Shown: positions 17,068 to 26,496 of the stretch, one piece after another | How the letters are laid out: the number at the start of each line of letters is the position of its first letter | How positions within the stretch are numbered: position 1 is the stretch's first letter | NCBI GenBank assembly: GCA_021779835.1 | Contig: JAJXZX010000013.1 | Coordinates: 1 to 64,000, forward strand | Direction: 5' to 3' | Origin: Pseudomonadota bacterium | GTDB lineage: Bacteria; Pseudomonadota; Alphaproteobacteria; Rhodobacterales; Rhodobacteraceae | Length of the DNA stretch: 64,000 bases | Notes under the pieces: generated by a model | Database searches by the model: none | Told to the model about the DNA's origin: nothing | The model's input: only the letters and a program-made list of their open reading frames with translations | Translations under genes and position numbers: made by a program

Positions 17068-18960
17068 TCACCGCAGCACGCCTTTGGCTTTCAACGCCGC
17101 GGCTTTTGTCGCGTCATACCACCAGAAATCGATCTGCCCCAGCGAATAGGGCGGCAAAACGGCGGGATGGTCAAAGATGTCATAATACGCAACCGTATGC
17201 GTGTTCTTGAACCATTGCGGCACCCAGAACCGCTCCGCCCTGAGCGCGCGATCCAGCGCCCTTACAGCAGGCACCAGATCGGCCTGCGACTTCGCGCCCA
17301 GCACCACCGCGATCAGCGCATCGATGCCGGGGCTTTTCAGACCCATCAGGTTGAACGGCGAAACATCTGCGGTGGCAGAGCCGAAGTATTGCTTCAACTC
17401 ATCCCCCGGAACGAAACTCATCGGGAATTGCGCAGTGATGACGTCGAAATCATAGCTGCGTTCGCGCGCGGTTTCCTGTGAATCATCGACATGCGTCATG
17501 TAGGCGTCGATGCCCAAAGTCTGAAGATTCTCGACAAAGGGGCTGATCACCCGATCGAAGGTGGAGTTGGAATTCATGAATTCAACCCGCAACACCTCGC
17601 CCTTGGCATTGCGCCGCTTGCCGTCCGCGCCCACCGTCCACCCCGCCGCATCCAGCAGCGCCGAGGCGCGGCGCCGGTTGTTCCGGTCAAGCTGCATCGC
17701 CCCTGAGGTCGGGGCCGTCACCGCATCGTCGGTCAATATCCGCATCGGCAGCTTGTCGGCCAAGGGCGTCAGAATCCCGAGCTCACCCGGCGTCGGCTTG
17801 CCCACCGCCGCCAGATCGCTGTTGTCCCAGAACGAGTTGACGCGGGCGTAAAGTCCGTAAAACAGCTTGGAATTCGACCATTCGAAGTTGAACATCAACC
17901 CGATCGCCTGCCGCACACGCGGATCCTGGAACTGGGGCCGCCGCAGGTTGAAGATGAAACTTTGCCCGGTCGCCAGGGATCCGTCTGGCAGCGTGGCCCT
18001 GACCACCGCACCGCTTTTCACCGCAGGAAAGTCATAGCCCGTCGCCCATATCTTTGACGACGCCTCGTCGCGGAAAGTATAGCTGCCGCCCTTGAAGCCC
18101 TCGAACGCAGCGTTGTAGTCGGCGTAATATTCGACCCTGATCCGGTCGAAATTGTTACGCCCCACATTGATCGCCAGATTGCGGCCCCAATAGTCAGGGT
18201 TGCGTTTGTAAACCGCCGTTTGCCCCACGTTCAGCCGATCCAGCACATAGGGCGCCGAGCCGACGAACGGCGTCAGACTGGATTCCGCAAAATCGCGGTG
18301 ATGCGCCTCGTAATCCGCCTTGGAAAAGATCGGCAAGCCGCCCACCGATTGCGGCAGATCGCGCTTGGGGTAGTTTGGCTTGAAGGTGAACTTCACCCGC
18401 TCGGGGTCCAGAACCTCGACGCTTTGCACTTGTTGGCCCAATAGAAATTGCAGGTCGGGCAGGCCCTTGGTCAGTATGAGATTGAATGAAAACGCAACGT
18501 CCGCCGCCGTCACTTGTGTGCCATCGGAAAACTTCGCCTCTGGCCGCAGGGTGAAGATCACCCACGAGCGATCCTTGGGGTATTCGATGGTCTGGCACAG
18601 CAGGCAATAGCTGGCCCCAATCTCGTCCGCAGTGCCGGTCAACAGCGACTCGTATAGCATCGAGGAGTAGGCCTCGGCCCGGCCCTTGGTGATAAACGGG
18701 TTCATGCTGTCAAAGCCGCCAGACCGCCAGACCGAAATCTCGCCGCCCTTTGGGGCATCGGGGTTCACATAAGCCAGATGCTTGAAATCCGCCGGATATT
18801 TCAGCGTGCCGAAGGTCGAGATGCCGTAGGATGTCACCACCCCATCGTCGGCGCGCGCCATCATCGCCGTCGCCAGGCAAATCAGCGCAAGAAAAGCCAG
18901 CCCGATCCGCGCCGCCCCAACCGGGCGCGCCATCGCCTGAACCAAAGCGGATTTCTGCAT
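17068..18960 (-). CDS. yejA: Peptide ABC transporter substrate-binding protein (YejA type)
   Basis: A periplasmic binding protein of SBP family 5 with a signal peptide (ARIGLAFLALICLATAMMARA) and family blocks YVNPDAPKGGEISVW, FTLRPEAKFSDGTQVTAADVAFSF and IGLMFNFEW. The ATG at 18960 is preferred because AGGAGG ends six bases upstream; the ATG at 18966 abuts that site. The 630-aa length is normal for YejA. It is first in the operon and is expected to bind peptides. Confidence 0.93.
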   Translation of the reverse strand: MQKSALVQAMARPVGAARIGLAFLALICLATAMMARADDGVVTSYGISTFGTLKYPADFKHLAYVNPDAPKGGEISVWRSGGFDSMNPFITKGRAEAYSSMLYESLLTGTADEIGASYCLLCQTIEYPKDRSWVIFTLRPEAKFSDGTQVTAADVAFSFNLILTKGLPDLQFLLGQQVQSVEVLDPERVKFTFKPNYPKRDLPQSVGGLPIFSKADYEAHHRDFAESSLTPFVGSAPYVLDRLNVGQTAVYKRNPDYWGRNLAINVGRNNFDRIRVEYYADYNAAFEGFKGGSYTFRDEASSKIWATGYDFPAVKSGAVVRATLPDGSLATGQSFIFNLRRPQFQDPRVRQAIGLMFNFEWSNSKLFYGLYARVNSFWDNSDLAAVGKPTPGELGILTPLADKLPMRILTDDAVTAPTSGAMQLDRNNRRRASALLDAAGWTVGADGKRRNAKGEVLRVEFMNSNSTFDRVISPFVENLQTLGIDAYMTHVDDSQETARERSYDFDVITAQFPMSFVPGDELKQYFGSATADVSPFNLMGLKSPGIDALIAVVLGAKSQADLVPAVRALDRALRAERFWVPQWFKNTHTVAYYDIFDHPAVLPPYSLGQIDFWWYDATKAAALKAKGVLR

Positions 18961-19068
18961 CGTCATCCTCCTTGCCGGGCGGACTGCCGCCGCCCTTGCT
19001 GTTCGATCAGGCTACCCGTGCAACCCGCAGATTCAAGGCGAGTTTACATGAGATTGCCCGTCGCAACG

Positions 19069-19098
19069 AAAAAGGCCGCCCAAACCGGGGCGGCCTTG
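19069..19098. terminator. Terminator hairpin after the cytochrome c gene
   Basis: AAGGCCGCC pairs with GGCGGCCTT around a short loop. On the minus strand the hairpin is followed by TTTTCG, which suits the cytochrome c gene ending at 19119. The 100-bp spacer to yejA shows nothing else. Confidence 0.75.
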
Positions 19099-19118
19099 AT
19101 CCAATCAGCCCAGTCGCC

Positions 19119-19622
19119 TCACTTCAAAGAGGCGAGGTAGGCAATCACGTTGGCGCGGTCTTCAACTTTCGGCAGACCGGCAAAACCCATCTTGGTGCCC
19201 GGCGCATAGGCTTTCGGGTCGGTCAGCCAAGTGTCCATGCGATCCGGCGTCCAGTCGCCGCCGAGCTTCTTCAGCGCGTCGGAATACGCAAATCCCGCAA
19301 CCGAAGCCACCGCACGTCCCACCACACCGTTCAGGTGCGGGCCGGTAGCATTCTGGCCGTCAACCTTGTGGCAGGCGGTGCATTTCTTGAATACCGTCTC
19401 GCCCTTTGTGGCGTCAGCCGAGGCATAGACGGTCTTGAAGTCCGGACCTGCCGCTGCTGCGGCGACAGGTGCTGCCGCGCCGGCTACCGCTACGCTGTAT
19501 GCGGGCTTGCCGGTCTCACCTGAACTATAGATTGCCTCGCCCGCCCAATTGCCGAGAAGGAATATCAAAAGCGACCCGCAAAGGGCGCCCACAACTTTCG
19601 TTAAGGTCATCGTGTCGAACAT
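19119..19622 (-). CDS. cycM: Membrane-anchored cytochrome c (cy/c552 type)
   Basis: The start at MFDTMTLTK (19622) matches the conserved beginning of this family. The 167-aa protein has one N-terminal membrane anchor ([23 protein letters not shown]), an Ala-rich linker, and a class I cytochrome c domain with CTACH and the methionine ligand in GTKMGFAGL. Such cytochromes shuttle electrons from the bc1 complex to terminal oxidases such as the cbb3 enzyme encoded at 2-6 kb. The symbol follows common usage; cycY is also used. Confidence 0.9.
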   Translation of the reverse strand: MFDTMTLTKVVGALCGSLLIFLLGNWAGEAIYSSGETGKPAYSVAVAGAAAPVAAAAAGPDFKTVYASADATKGETVFKKCTACHKVDGQNATGPHLNGVVGRAVASVAGFAYSDALKKLGGDWTPDRMDTWLTDPKAYAPGTKMGFAGLPKVEDRANVIAYLASLK

Positions 19623-19742
19623 GTCGCTTCCCATGCAGTACGAACTGTCGCGCTATCTACAAGCTTCCCTTGCCAAGTTTCAAGGTATACTTAGCGCGAC
19701 CAATTGCCCAAATCGGGTGTTTGCCTGCAGGAACCAATAAAC

Positions 19743-20576
19743 ATGGCCGGTCGTATTGCCTTCCAGGGGGAGCTTGGAGCCTATTCCCATCAAGCCTGCC
19801 GCCAGGCGCGCCCAGAAATGGAGGCGGTGCCCTGCCGCACCTTTGAGGACGCGATAGAGCTTGTGAGAAAGGGCGATTGCACCCTTGCCATGCTGCCGGT
19901 GGAGAACTCCACCTATGGCCGGGTCGCGGATATTCACTCGTTGCTGCCCGAATCCGGCCTGCACATCATCGACGAAGCGTTCGTGCGCGTTCACATCAAC
20001 CTGCTGGGTGTGCCCGGAACAAAATTGTCGCAGATCACCGACGCAATGAGCCATACGGTGCTGCTGGGCCAGTGCCGCAACTTCCTGCGCGAACATCAGA
20101 TTCGCGCCGTGACCGGGGCAGATACTGCTGGCTCGGCGCTGCATGTTGCGGAAACCAAAAACCCCGCGCTTGGCGCGCTTGCCTCTGAACTCGCGGGCGA
20201 GATTTACGGGCTCGACGTGCTGGCCCGCCATATCGAAGATTTGAAGAACAACACCACGCGGTTCCTCGTGATGTCACGCGAACCCGATCTGACACGGCGC
20301 GGTTCGGCGGGGATGATGACCACCCTCACCTTCCGCGTCCGCAACATCCCGGCGGCGCTTTACAAGGCGATGGGCGGTTTTGCCACCAACGGCGTCAACA
20401 TGACCAAGCTTGAAAGCTATATGATCGGCGGCAGCTTCAACGCGACGCAGTTTTATGCCGATATCGAGGGTCACCCCGACGACCACAACGTCAAGCTCGC
20501 GCTGGAGGAGCTGGCATATTTCACCACCTCGCTGTCGCTGCTTGGTGTCTATCCGGCCGATGCGCGCCGCCATTAA
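19743..20576 (+). CDS. pheA: Prephenate dehydratase
   Basis: A stand-alone prephenate dehydratase of 277 aa starting MAGRIAFQGELGAYSHQAC. The catalytic domain holds the NNTTRF motif needed for activity, and a C-terminal ACT domain (LTFRVRNIPAALYKAMGGFA…) serves phenylalanine feedback. The usual ESRP of the regulatory domain reads ESYM, so feedback sensitivity may be altered. It converts prephenate to phenylpyruvate. It diverges from the cytochrome c gene, a pairing common in Rhodobacteraceae. Confidence 0.94.
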   Translation: MAGRIAFQGELGAYSHQACRQARPEMEAVPCRTFEDAIELVRKGDCTLAMLPVENSTYGRVADIHSLLPESGLHIIDEAFVRVHINLLGVPGTKLSQITDAMSHTVLLGQCRNFLREHQIRAVTGADTAGSALHVAETKNPALGALASELAGEIYGLDVLARHIEDLKNNTTRFLVMSREPDLTRRGSAGMMTTLTFRVRNIPAALYKAMGGFATNGVNMTKLESYMIGGSFNATQFYADIEGHPDDHNVKLALEELAYFTTSLSLLGVYPADARRH

Positions 20577-20594
20577 AGTCGCGTGTGACCCGCG

Positions 20595-21074
20595 CTAAAT
20601 CCCAGCACTCATGCCGCTATGGTAGCGGTCCTGAATGTTGCGCGCGAATGTTTCGGTGCGCGCCTTGAACCGCTCGGTCAGACGCGCCTTGGCCAGCCGC
20701 ATCGATTGCAGCATGATGCGTGCGGTCAGGTTTGTCGGATGCAGATCCATCTTCACCTGCACCCGCGTGTAGTGCGCCGAAAGCTCCAATAGGTCGATCG
20801 TCAGCACGCCCTGCATGTTCTTCGACTCGCCGTCAAAGCGCATGGCGGTGTGGGGCTCATACCCCTCCAGTGTGATCAAAACCTTGCGTGGTTTTTGGCG
20901 CATCGTGAAAAGCGCCTGCCATTGTGCGCCGCGCGCGGGCTTTCCAAGCCTGTCAACGCGCAAGACCTCAGCCCCACGCCGCAACGCCGCCTTCTCAAAG
21001 CCGGAAAAATCGCTAAGAGATTCAAATACATAGTCGATAGGCGCCTCGACGTCTGCGCGTGAAACGAAATTCAT
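20595..21074 (-). CDS. SRPBCC-family protein (polyketide cyclase/START-like fold)
   Basis: This 159-aa protein starts MNFVSRADVEAPIDYVFESLSDF, the first strand and helix of the SRPBCC fold, and keeps alternating strands to about residue 120 with a long C-terminal helix. No catalytic signature is visible. The fold binds hydrophobic ligands, but substrate and role cannot be assigned. It is convergent with pheA. Confidence 0.75.
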   Translation of the reverse strand: MNFVSRADVEAPIDYVFESLSDFSGFEKAALRRGAEVLRVDRLGKPARGAQWQALFTMRQKPRKVLITLEGYEPHTAMRFDGESKNMQGVLTIDLLELSAHYTRVQVKMDLHPTNLTARIMLQSMRLAKARLTERFKARTETFARNIQDRYHSGMSAGI

Positions 21075-21121
21075 GTGGCCTCAGCAAACCTTCCCGGTGT
21101 GTGCGTCGTGGCTTCTTTGCA

Positions 21122-22078
21122 TCACTCCAGCCTGTCGGCGAGCCAATTGGCAATCAGGAAATGCGCAATGGCGCCTTGCCGGGATGGTTTGATGGTTGGG
21201 TGTAGCCCAGCCATCACACCCACCATCTCTTCGCGGCTCAACCACCGCGCGTCTTCGATCTCAGCCGGGTCCAGCGTGATCGCCTCGCTCACCGCGTCGC
21301 CCTGACAGCCCAGCATCAGCGAGGCCGGAAAGGGCCACGGCTGGCTTGCCAGATAGCGCACCGCGCCGACGCGCACGCCCGCCTCTTCAAACACCTCGCG
21401 CCGCACTGCCGCCTCAATGGTTTCGCCCGGCTCGATGAAGCCGGCAAGCAGCGAATACATCCCCTCGGGCCAAGCTGGTGAGCGCCCCATCAGAACGGAG
21501 TTTCCGCGCGTTATCAGCATGATGACCACCGGGTCGGTGCGGGGAAAGTGATGCGTGCCGCAAGCGGCGCAGGTGCGCTGCCATCCCGCCATCGCCACCA
21601 CGCTCGGCTGCCCGCATTTGGCGCAAAAGCCATGATGTCCGTGCCAGCCGAACAACGCGCGCGCCATCGCCGCAATCTCTGCCTCGCGCGGGGTCAGGCG
21701 CACCATCACGCCACGCAACTCGACAAAGCGCATCGTGATGGGAAGCGCCGGGTGCCTTTGCTCGGTCGGGTCCAGAAACGCCGCCGGATCCGCCGCATTG
21801 CCGTCCTGCGGTTCCCAGCCAGAGATGTCAGTGGCAAAGCGCGGCCCGGCCTCGTCAAGGCCCAGAAACACCGTCACCCCGGCGTCGCGCAGCACGTCAT
21901 GCCCCGGCGTGACCCAGCCCAGCCCCTCGCCCTCGACCAACGGCTTGCCGCGCCAGAACGGCACCACCCGCGCCGTTGGGTGCGCCAGCATCGCCGCCTG
22001 CTGCGCTCCATCGCCCCGCAAGGCTGCCGCCCGCTCTAGCCCCGATCCGCCAAACGTCACCGTCTCTGCATTCCGCAT
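21122..22078 (-). CDS. nudC: NAD+ diphosphatase (Nudix hydrolase)
   Basis: This 318-aa protein has a zinc ribbon (C-x2-C in CAKCG and CAACG), the Nudix box GFIEPGETIEAAVRREVFEEAG, and the specificity motif SQPWPFPASLMLG that marks NADH pyrophosphatases. It hydrolyses NAD(H) to NMN(H) plus AMP and can remove NAD caps from RNA in homologues. It lies 43 bp downstream of the SRPBCC gene's start on the same strand order, so co-transcription is possible. Confidence 0.94.
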   Translation of the reverse strand: MRNAETVTFGGSGLERAAALRGDGAQQAAMLAHPTARVVPFWRGKPLVEGEGLGWVTPGHDVLRDAGVTVFLGLDEAGPRFATDISGWEPQDGNAADPAAFLDPTEQRHPALPITMRFVELRGVMVRLTPREAEIAAMARALFGWHGHHGFCAKCGQPSVVAMAGWQRTCAACGTHHFPRTDPVVIMLITRGNSVLMGRSPAWPEGMYSLLAGFIEPGETIEAAVRREVFEEAGVRVGAVRYLASQPWPFPASLMLGCQGDAVSEAITLDPAEIEDARWLSREEMVGVMAGLHPTIKPSRQGAIAHFLIANWLADRLE

Positions 22079-22177
22079 CTACGCGCCCCTTATCCCACGC
22101 CCTTTCCTGCCACGCGGCTCTGGCGGGCGCAAACCCCGTCTGAGCGCGCCCTAAATACAACTCTTGCGTGCATAATC

Positions 22178-22206
22178 TTGACTCGCGCGGCGACGCGACG
22201 TATGCA
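22178..22206 (+). promoter_or_regulatory. Sigma-70-type promoter for cpdB
   Basis: TTGACT (22178-22183), a 17-base spacer and TATGCA (22201-22206) lie 84 bases before the cpdB start. The spacing is ideal and the hexamers each match consensus at four or five positions. Confidence 0.55.
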
Positions 22207-22289
22207 GACCTGACGGAAGGGCTGCCAGTGTCACTCCGGCGTTACCACCGGACGCGATATTCCTGCCAGCATCAGCCTTGGGGGATAGA

Positions 22290-24269
22290 ATGTCCAACCG
22301 CAGCGCCTCGAATTTCACCCGCCGGAGCTTTCTGGCGCAAACCGCCGCAGGAGCATCCTTGATAGCGCTTCACCCCTTTTCGGCAAGCGCTGCTGTCAAT
22401 CAGGCCCATCTGCGCATCATGGAAACCACTGATATCCATGTGAATATCTACCCCTATGATTATTACGCCGACAAAGCCGTTGATACCGTTGGCCTCGCCC
22501 GCACCGCGACCCTGATCGCCGGTATCCGCGCCGAGGCGACCAACTCCATGCTGATCGACAACGGCGATTTTCTGCAGGGCAACCCGATGGGCGATTACAT
22601 GGCCTATGAAAAGGGCATGGACGGCAACACGGTCCACCCCGCAATCGAGGCGATGAACGTGCTGGGGGTTGAGGCATCGACGCTGGGCAACCACGAATTC
22701 AACTACGGCCTGTCGTTCCTTGAAAAGTCCCTCACCGGGCCGAAGTTCCCCATTGTTTCCGCCAATGTGATTAAAAAGCAGGGTGCCTCGCCGCGTCAGG
22801 ACCAGCTTCTGCTCAAGCCCTACGTCATCCTTGACCGCGAGATCACCGATGGCGCGGGAGAAAAGCACAACATCCGCATCGGCTTGATCGGCTTTGTGCC
22901 GCCACAGATCATGCAGTGGGACCGCCATAACCTTGAAGGCAATGTCACCACGCGCGACATCGTCTCGACCGCCGCCGCCTGGGTGCCTGAAATCAAGGAA
23001 AAGGGTGCCGACCTCATCATCGCGCTTTCCCATTCCGGCATCGGTGCAGCGGACCACGTTGACGGCGCCGAAAACGCCTCGATTCCCCTGGGGCGCATCG
23101 AGGGGATCGACGCGATCCTGACCGGCCACGCCCACCTTGTGTTCCCCTCCCCGACGTTCAAGGACTACGCGGACGTCGATGTGGCAAAGGGCACCATCGG
23201 CGGCAAACCGGCGGTAATGGGGGGCTTCTGGGGCTCGCATATGGGGCTGATCGACCTGATGCTGGAACGCGACGGCACCGCCTGGCGCGTGGTCAGCTTC
23301 ACCACCGAGGCGCGGCCGATCTACCTGCGCAAGCCTGACCACTCGATCACCGCAACCGTGAAAAGCGACGACGCCATTCTGTCCGCCGTCAAACCGGAAC
23401 ACGACGCGACGCTCGCCTATATCCGTCGCCCGGTCGGCAAGACCACCGCCCCACTGCAAAGCTACTTTGCGCTCGTGGCCGACGACCCGTCGGTGCAGAT
23501 CGTCTCGAACGCGCAGCTTTGGTATATTGCCCAGATGATGCAGGGCACCCAGTGGCAGGATCTACCCCTTCTGTCAGCCGCAGCCCCCTTCAAGGCGGGC
23601 GGGCGCAGCGGGCCCAGCTATTACACCGACGTTCCCGCAGGCGATGTGGCGATCAAGAATGTCGCTGACCTTTACCTTTATCCGAACACCATCCGCGCCG
23701 TGAAAGTCACGGGGGCGCAGCTCAAGGACTGGCTGGAACGCTCGGCAGGCATGTTCAACCAGATCACCCCCGGTAAGCCTGACCAGATGCTGCTGAACCC
23801 GAATTTTCCCAGCTATAATTTCGACGTGATCGACGGCGTCACTTATCAGATCGACGTCAGCCAACCTTCGAAATACGATGTCGATGGCAAGACCGTCGCG
23901 CCCGATGCCGACCGCATCGTCAATCTGGCCTACCAAGGCAAGCCGGTGGACCCGACGATGGAATTTGTGATTGCCACCAACAACTACCGCGCGGGTGGCG
24001 GCGGCAGCTTTCCCGGCGCGATGGGCGACACGGTGATCTTTGAAGGCCCCGACACCAACCGCGACATCATCGTGCGCTACCTCGTGGAAAACGGCACGAT
24101 CAACCCCACCGCCGATGGCAACTGGTGCCTCGCGCCGCTGCCCGGCACCTCGGTCCTGTTCGACACCGGGCCGAAGGCCGCAGCCTATGTCAATGACGTC
24201 AAAGGCATCACCGCAACACCGGACGGCACCAGCCCTGACGGCTTTGCCCGCTACCGCATCGCGCTGTAG
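22290..24269 (+). CDS. cpdB: 2',3'-cyclic-nucleotide 2'-phosphodiesterase / 3'-nucleotidase
   Basis: A periplasmic metallophosphatase of 659 aa. The start at 22290 has a GGGGATA site before it and leads into a twin-arginine signal ([16 protein letters not shown]). The N-terminal metal site holds [19 protein letters not shown] and GNHEFNYG; the C-terminal 5'-nucleotidase domain ends with the substrate pocket [13 protein letters not shown]. CpdB enzymes degrade cyclic nucleotides and 3'-nucleotides to recover phosphate and nucleosides. The sequence lies far from any obvious Pho box. Confidence 0.93.
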   Translation: MSNRSASNFTRRSFLAQTAAGASLIALHPFSASAAVNQAHLRIMETTDIHVNIYPYDYYADKAVDTVGLARTATLIAGIRAEATNSMLIDNGDFLQGNPMGDYMAYEKGMDGNTVHPAIEAMNVLGVEASTLGNHEFNYGLSFLEKSLTGPKFPIVSANVIKKQGASPRQDQLLLKPYVILDREITDGAGEKHNIRIGLIGFVPPQIMQWDRHNLEGNVTTRDIVSTAAAWVPEIKEKGADLIIALSHSGIGAADHVDGAENASIPLGRIEGIDAILTGHAHLVFPSPTFKDYADVDVAKGTIGGKPAVMGGFWGSHMGLIDLMLERDGTAWRVVSFTTEARPIYLRKPDHSITATVKSDDAILSAVKPEHDATLAYIRRPVGKTTAPLQSYFALVADDPSVQIVSNAQLWYIAQMMQGTQWQDLPLLSAAAPFKAGGRSGPSYYTDVPAGDVAIKNVADLYLYPNTIRAVKVTGAQLKDWLERSAGMFNQITPGKPDQMLLNPNFPSYNFDVIDGVTYQIDVSQPSKYDVDGKTVAPDADRIVNLAYQGKPVDPTMEFVIATNNYRAGGGGSFPGAMGDTVIFEGPDTNRDIIVRYLVENGTINPTADGNWCLAPLPGTSVLFDTGPKAAAYVNDVKGITATPDGTSPDGFARYRIAL

Positions 24270-24332
24270 CGCCGGGCAAAGTCCGCGCGGATCCTCTTGC
24301 AACGCGCCCGCCGAACGCCTAAATACACCGTC

Positions 24333-24427
24333 GAGAGGTTGGCGCGGGCGAGCGCCTCGCCAACCCGGTCAGGTCCGGAAGGAAGCAGCCGCAACGAGTC
24401 CCGTTTGGGTCGCTGTCCAGCCTCTCA
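24333..24427 (+). ncRNA. ffs: Signal recognition particle RNA, small bacterial type (4.5S)
   Basis: This non-coding segment contains the invariant SRP apical domain GGTCAGGTCCGGAAGGAAGC (24367-24386) with the matching 3' strand GGGTCGCTGTCCAGCC. Its ends GAGAGGTTGG and CCAGCCTCTC pair to close a single long hairpin of about 95 nt. It binds Ffh to target nascent membrane proteins. It sits alone between cpdB and a minus-strand membrane gene, not beside dnaX as in many bacteria. Confidence 0.93.
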
Positions 24428-24464
24428 CCTCATCCCGCACCTAGGTCAGCATCGCGCAAGCCGC

Positions 24465-24668
24465 CTATTTCACCATGCGCCGCAGGCTTAGCGTCAGGAT
24501 CACCAGACAGCCCACCAGCAACAGCGCCGCCCCAATCAGGCCCGACACCCCCGCGCCCTTTACCAAGACGGCGACAACCACGATCAGCCCCAGCACTTGC
24601 AGCGCCAGACTGCCGTCATCGACAAACAGGCTCAGTAGTTCTTTGAAGACAGAGATGATAAAGCTCAT
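24465..24668 (-). CDS. Small two-helix membrane protein
   Basis: A 67-aa protein with two predicted membrane helices (LALQVLGLIVVVAVLVKG and GLIGAALLLVGCLVILTLSL) and a basic end (RRMVK). No named family is recognised. Its start overlaps the end of the upstream membrane gene by four bases (ATGA), so the two are translationally coupled and their products probably act together. Confidence 0.7.
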   Translation of the reverse strand: MSFIISVFKELLSLFVDDGSLALQVLGLIVVVAVLVKGAGVSGLIGAALLLVGCLVILTLSLRRMVK

Positions 24669-25414
24669 TGTGCAGCCCTCAGGTTGGAGTGAGCCGACCG
24701 CATCATCGACACGGCGGCAAAAGCAAAGGCGCAGAGCACCGCAAGAATACCCAGCAGCGAGAGATCAGCCCCCGGCCATGACGCGCCCAGCCCCTCGCCA
24801 GCCCAGAACACGCCGAACGCGGTCAGCATCAGCCCCACCGCGAATTTAAGAGCATTTTCAGGCACTTGGCTTAGCGGCCTATGGGCCATCGCGCCGATAA
24901 TCAGCACAACCAGCACCGCCGCCAACGCGCCCATCCCGGCATAGGCCGTCATACCATGCGCCGTGCCGACCGCGATCACGATGAACACCACCTCGACCCC
25001 TTCCAGCAGCACCGCTTTGAACGCCGCCATCCCGGCCATGTAATCCGCCCGCTTCTCTGCCGCCTGCCGCTTCAGAATGTCGGTCTCTTTGGCGAACGCC
25101 GCGTCCTCGTCATGCAGCGCGATAAAGCCAGAGGCGCGCAGGATCGCCTTGCGCAGCCAGCGCATGCCGAACAGGATCAACAGCACCCCCACCATGAATT
25201 GCAGCACCTGCAACGGGATCAGCGCGAATAGCGGCCCAAAGATCAGCACCAACACCACCAGCAGCGCCAGCGCCAGCGCCGAGCCCACCAGCGCGGGACG
25301 CCAGCTCCGCGTCAGCGCCACCGCCAGCACAATGGTAAACGCCTCCACCACTTCGACGAAAGAGCCTAGGAAGGCCGCGGTTACGGTGGGCATTATCGCA
25401 GTAAGGTTATGCAT
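24665..25414 (-). CDS. COG4280-type membrane protein, possible cation transporter
   Basis: This 249-aa protein has about seven membrane helices. Two similar segments carry acidic pairs inside membrane helices: FVEVVEAFTIVLAV near residue 20 and LLEGVEVVFIVIAVG near residue 142. Duplicated E-x2-E helices occur in FTR1 and GDT1/TMEM165-like cation carriers, so metal-ion transport is an inference, not an established function. The start is poorly marked by a ribosome site. An iron-type ABC operon lies directly upstream on the same strand, which may share the theme. Confidence 0.65.
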   Translation of the reverse strand: MHNLTAIMPTVTAAFLGSFVEVVEAFTIVLAVALTRSWRPALVGSALALALLVVLVLIFGPLFALIPLQVLQFMVGVLLILFGMRWLRKAILRASGFIALHDEDAAFAKETDILKRQAAEKRADYMAGMAAFKAVLLEGVEVVFIVIAVGTAHGMTAYAGMGALAAVLVVLIIGAMAHRPLSQVPENALKFAVGLMLTAFGVFWAGEGLGASWPGADLSLLGILAVLCAFAFAAVSMMRSAHSNLRAAQ

Positions 25415-25455
25415 CAGGCGTCATTTCTCTTTTAGGTTTAGTTGATTCTACACGC

Positions 25456-26496
25456 TCACGCCGCCAAAACAACACAGCGATCCGGTGGCAGGGAAAACGC
25501 CAGTGCCGCACCGGGCTCGACCCGCTCTGGCCAGTCAAGGCGGATACGCGCCGGGCCAACATCAACGCCCAGCCGCCAACAGCGCCCCTGATAGGCGGCC
25601 GAGGCGACGCGACCGGTCAATTGCGTCTCGGGATGCGCGCCCGCACCGCGCGCGTCCTCGGGCCGGATCACCAGCACCCCTCGCCCCCGGATCGCGCTGT
25701 CGGTCTGCAAATCGGTCTCGGTCGCCTCGGGGCGAAACTGCCCCGCCGCGATCTGGCCGTTCAACAGCGAAAACCCCCCGATGAACGATGCGACAAAGGC
25801 GTCGGCGGGGGCCTCATAGATCCGCTCGGGCGTGTCGAACTGGGCAATCGTGCCCTCTCGCATCACCGCGATGCGGTCGGTCACCGCCATCGCCTCGGCC
25901 TGATCGTGGGTGACATAGACCACGGTGATGCCTTCGCGCCGCACCAGATCCATCATCTCGGTCCGCATATCCTCGCGCAGCGCGGCATCAAGGTTCGACA
26001 GCGGCTCGTCAAACAGCATCAGCGCCGGGCGCGCCGCAAGACAACGCGCAATTGCCACCCGCTGCTGCTGCCCACCCGACAGCGCCGAAGGATGACGGTC
26101 GCGGAAGGCCGCCAGCCGCGTCACCTCCAGCGCATGTTCGATGCGCGCCTTGGCCTCTGCTGCGGGCAGCCGTTGCGCGTGCAGGCCAAACGCCAGATTA
26201 CCCTCGATCGTCATATGCGGCCACAGCGCGTAATCCTGAAATACCATACCGATGCGGCGGCGTTCCGGCGGCACCACGACATCGCGTGACCAGATGGTGC
26301 GCCCGCCCATGCTGATATGGCCCGCGTCCGGCATCATCAGCCCCGCGATCATCCGCAACAGCGTGGTTTTGCCGGACCCAGACGCCCCCAAAAGCGAGAC
26401 GACCTCGGACGGATTCACCCGCAAATCCAGCCCTTTAAGCACGCGCTTGCCGCCGAGGGATTTCTCGATACCGGTGCAAATCAACTCTGTGCTCAT
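25456..26496 (-). CDS. ABC transporter ATP-binding protein (FbpC/PotA type)
   Basis: This 346-aa ATPase has Walker A (GASGSGKT), Q-loop, signature LSGGQQQRVAIAR, Walker B (LMLFDEPLSNLD) and H-loop (YVTHDQAEAM), then a C-terminal TOBE-like domain from about residue 270. It powers the permease next to it. The family covers iron(III), spermidine, phosphonate and thiamine uptake. The binding protein in this operon suggests an iron or 2-aminoethylphosphonate type, but no residue seen decides between them. Confidence 0.88.
   Translation of the reverse strand: MSTELICTGIEKSLGGKRVLKGLDLRVNPSEVVSLLGASGSGKTTLLRMIAGLMMPDAGHISMGGRTIWSRDVVVPPERRRIGMVFQDYALWPHMTIEGNLAFGLHAQRLPAAEAKARIEHALEVTRLAAFRDRHPSALSGGQQQRVAIARCLAARPALMLFDEPLSNLDAALREDMRTEMMDLVRREGITVVYVTHDQAEAMAVTDRIAVMREGTIAQFDTPERIYEAPADAFVASFIGGFSLLNGQIAAGQFRPEATETDLQTDSAIRGRGVLVIRPEDARGAGAHPETQLTGRVASAAYQGRCWRLGVDVGPARIRLDWPERVEPGAALAFSLPPDRCVVLAA

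Noticed and set aside
22272-23459. 395-aa open frame opposite cpdB
   Set aside because: Covers the metallophosphatase domain of cpdB on the other strand and has no family signature.
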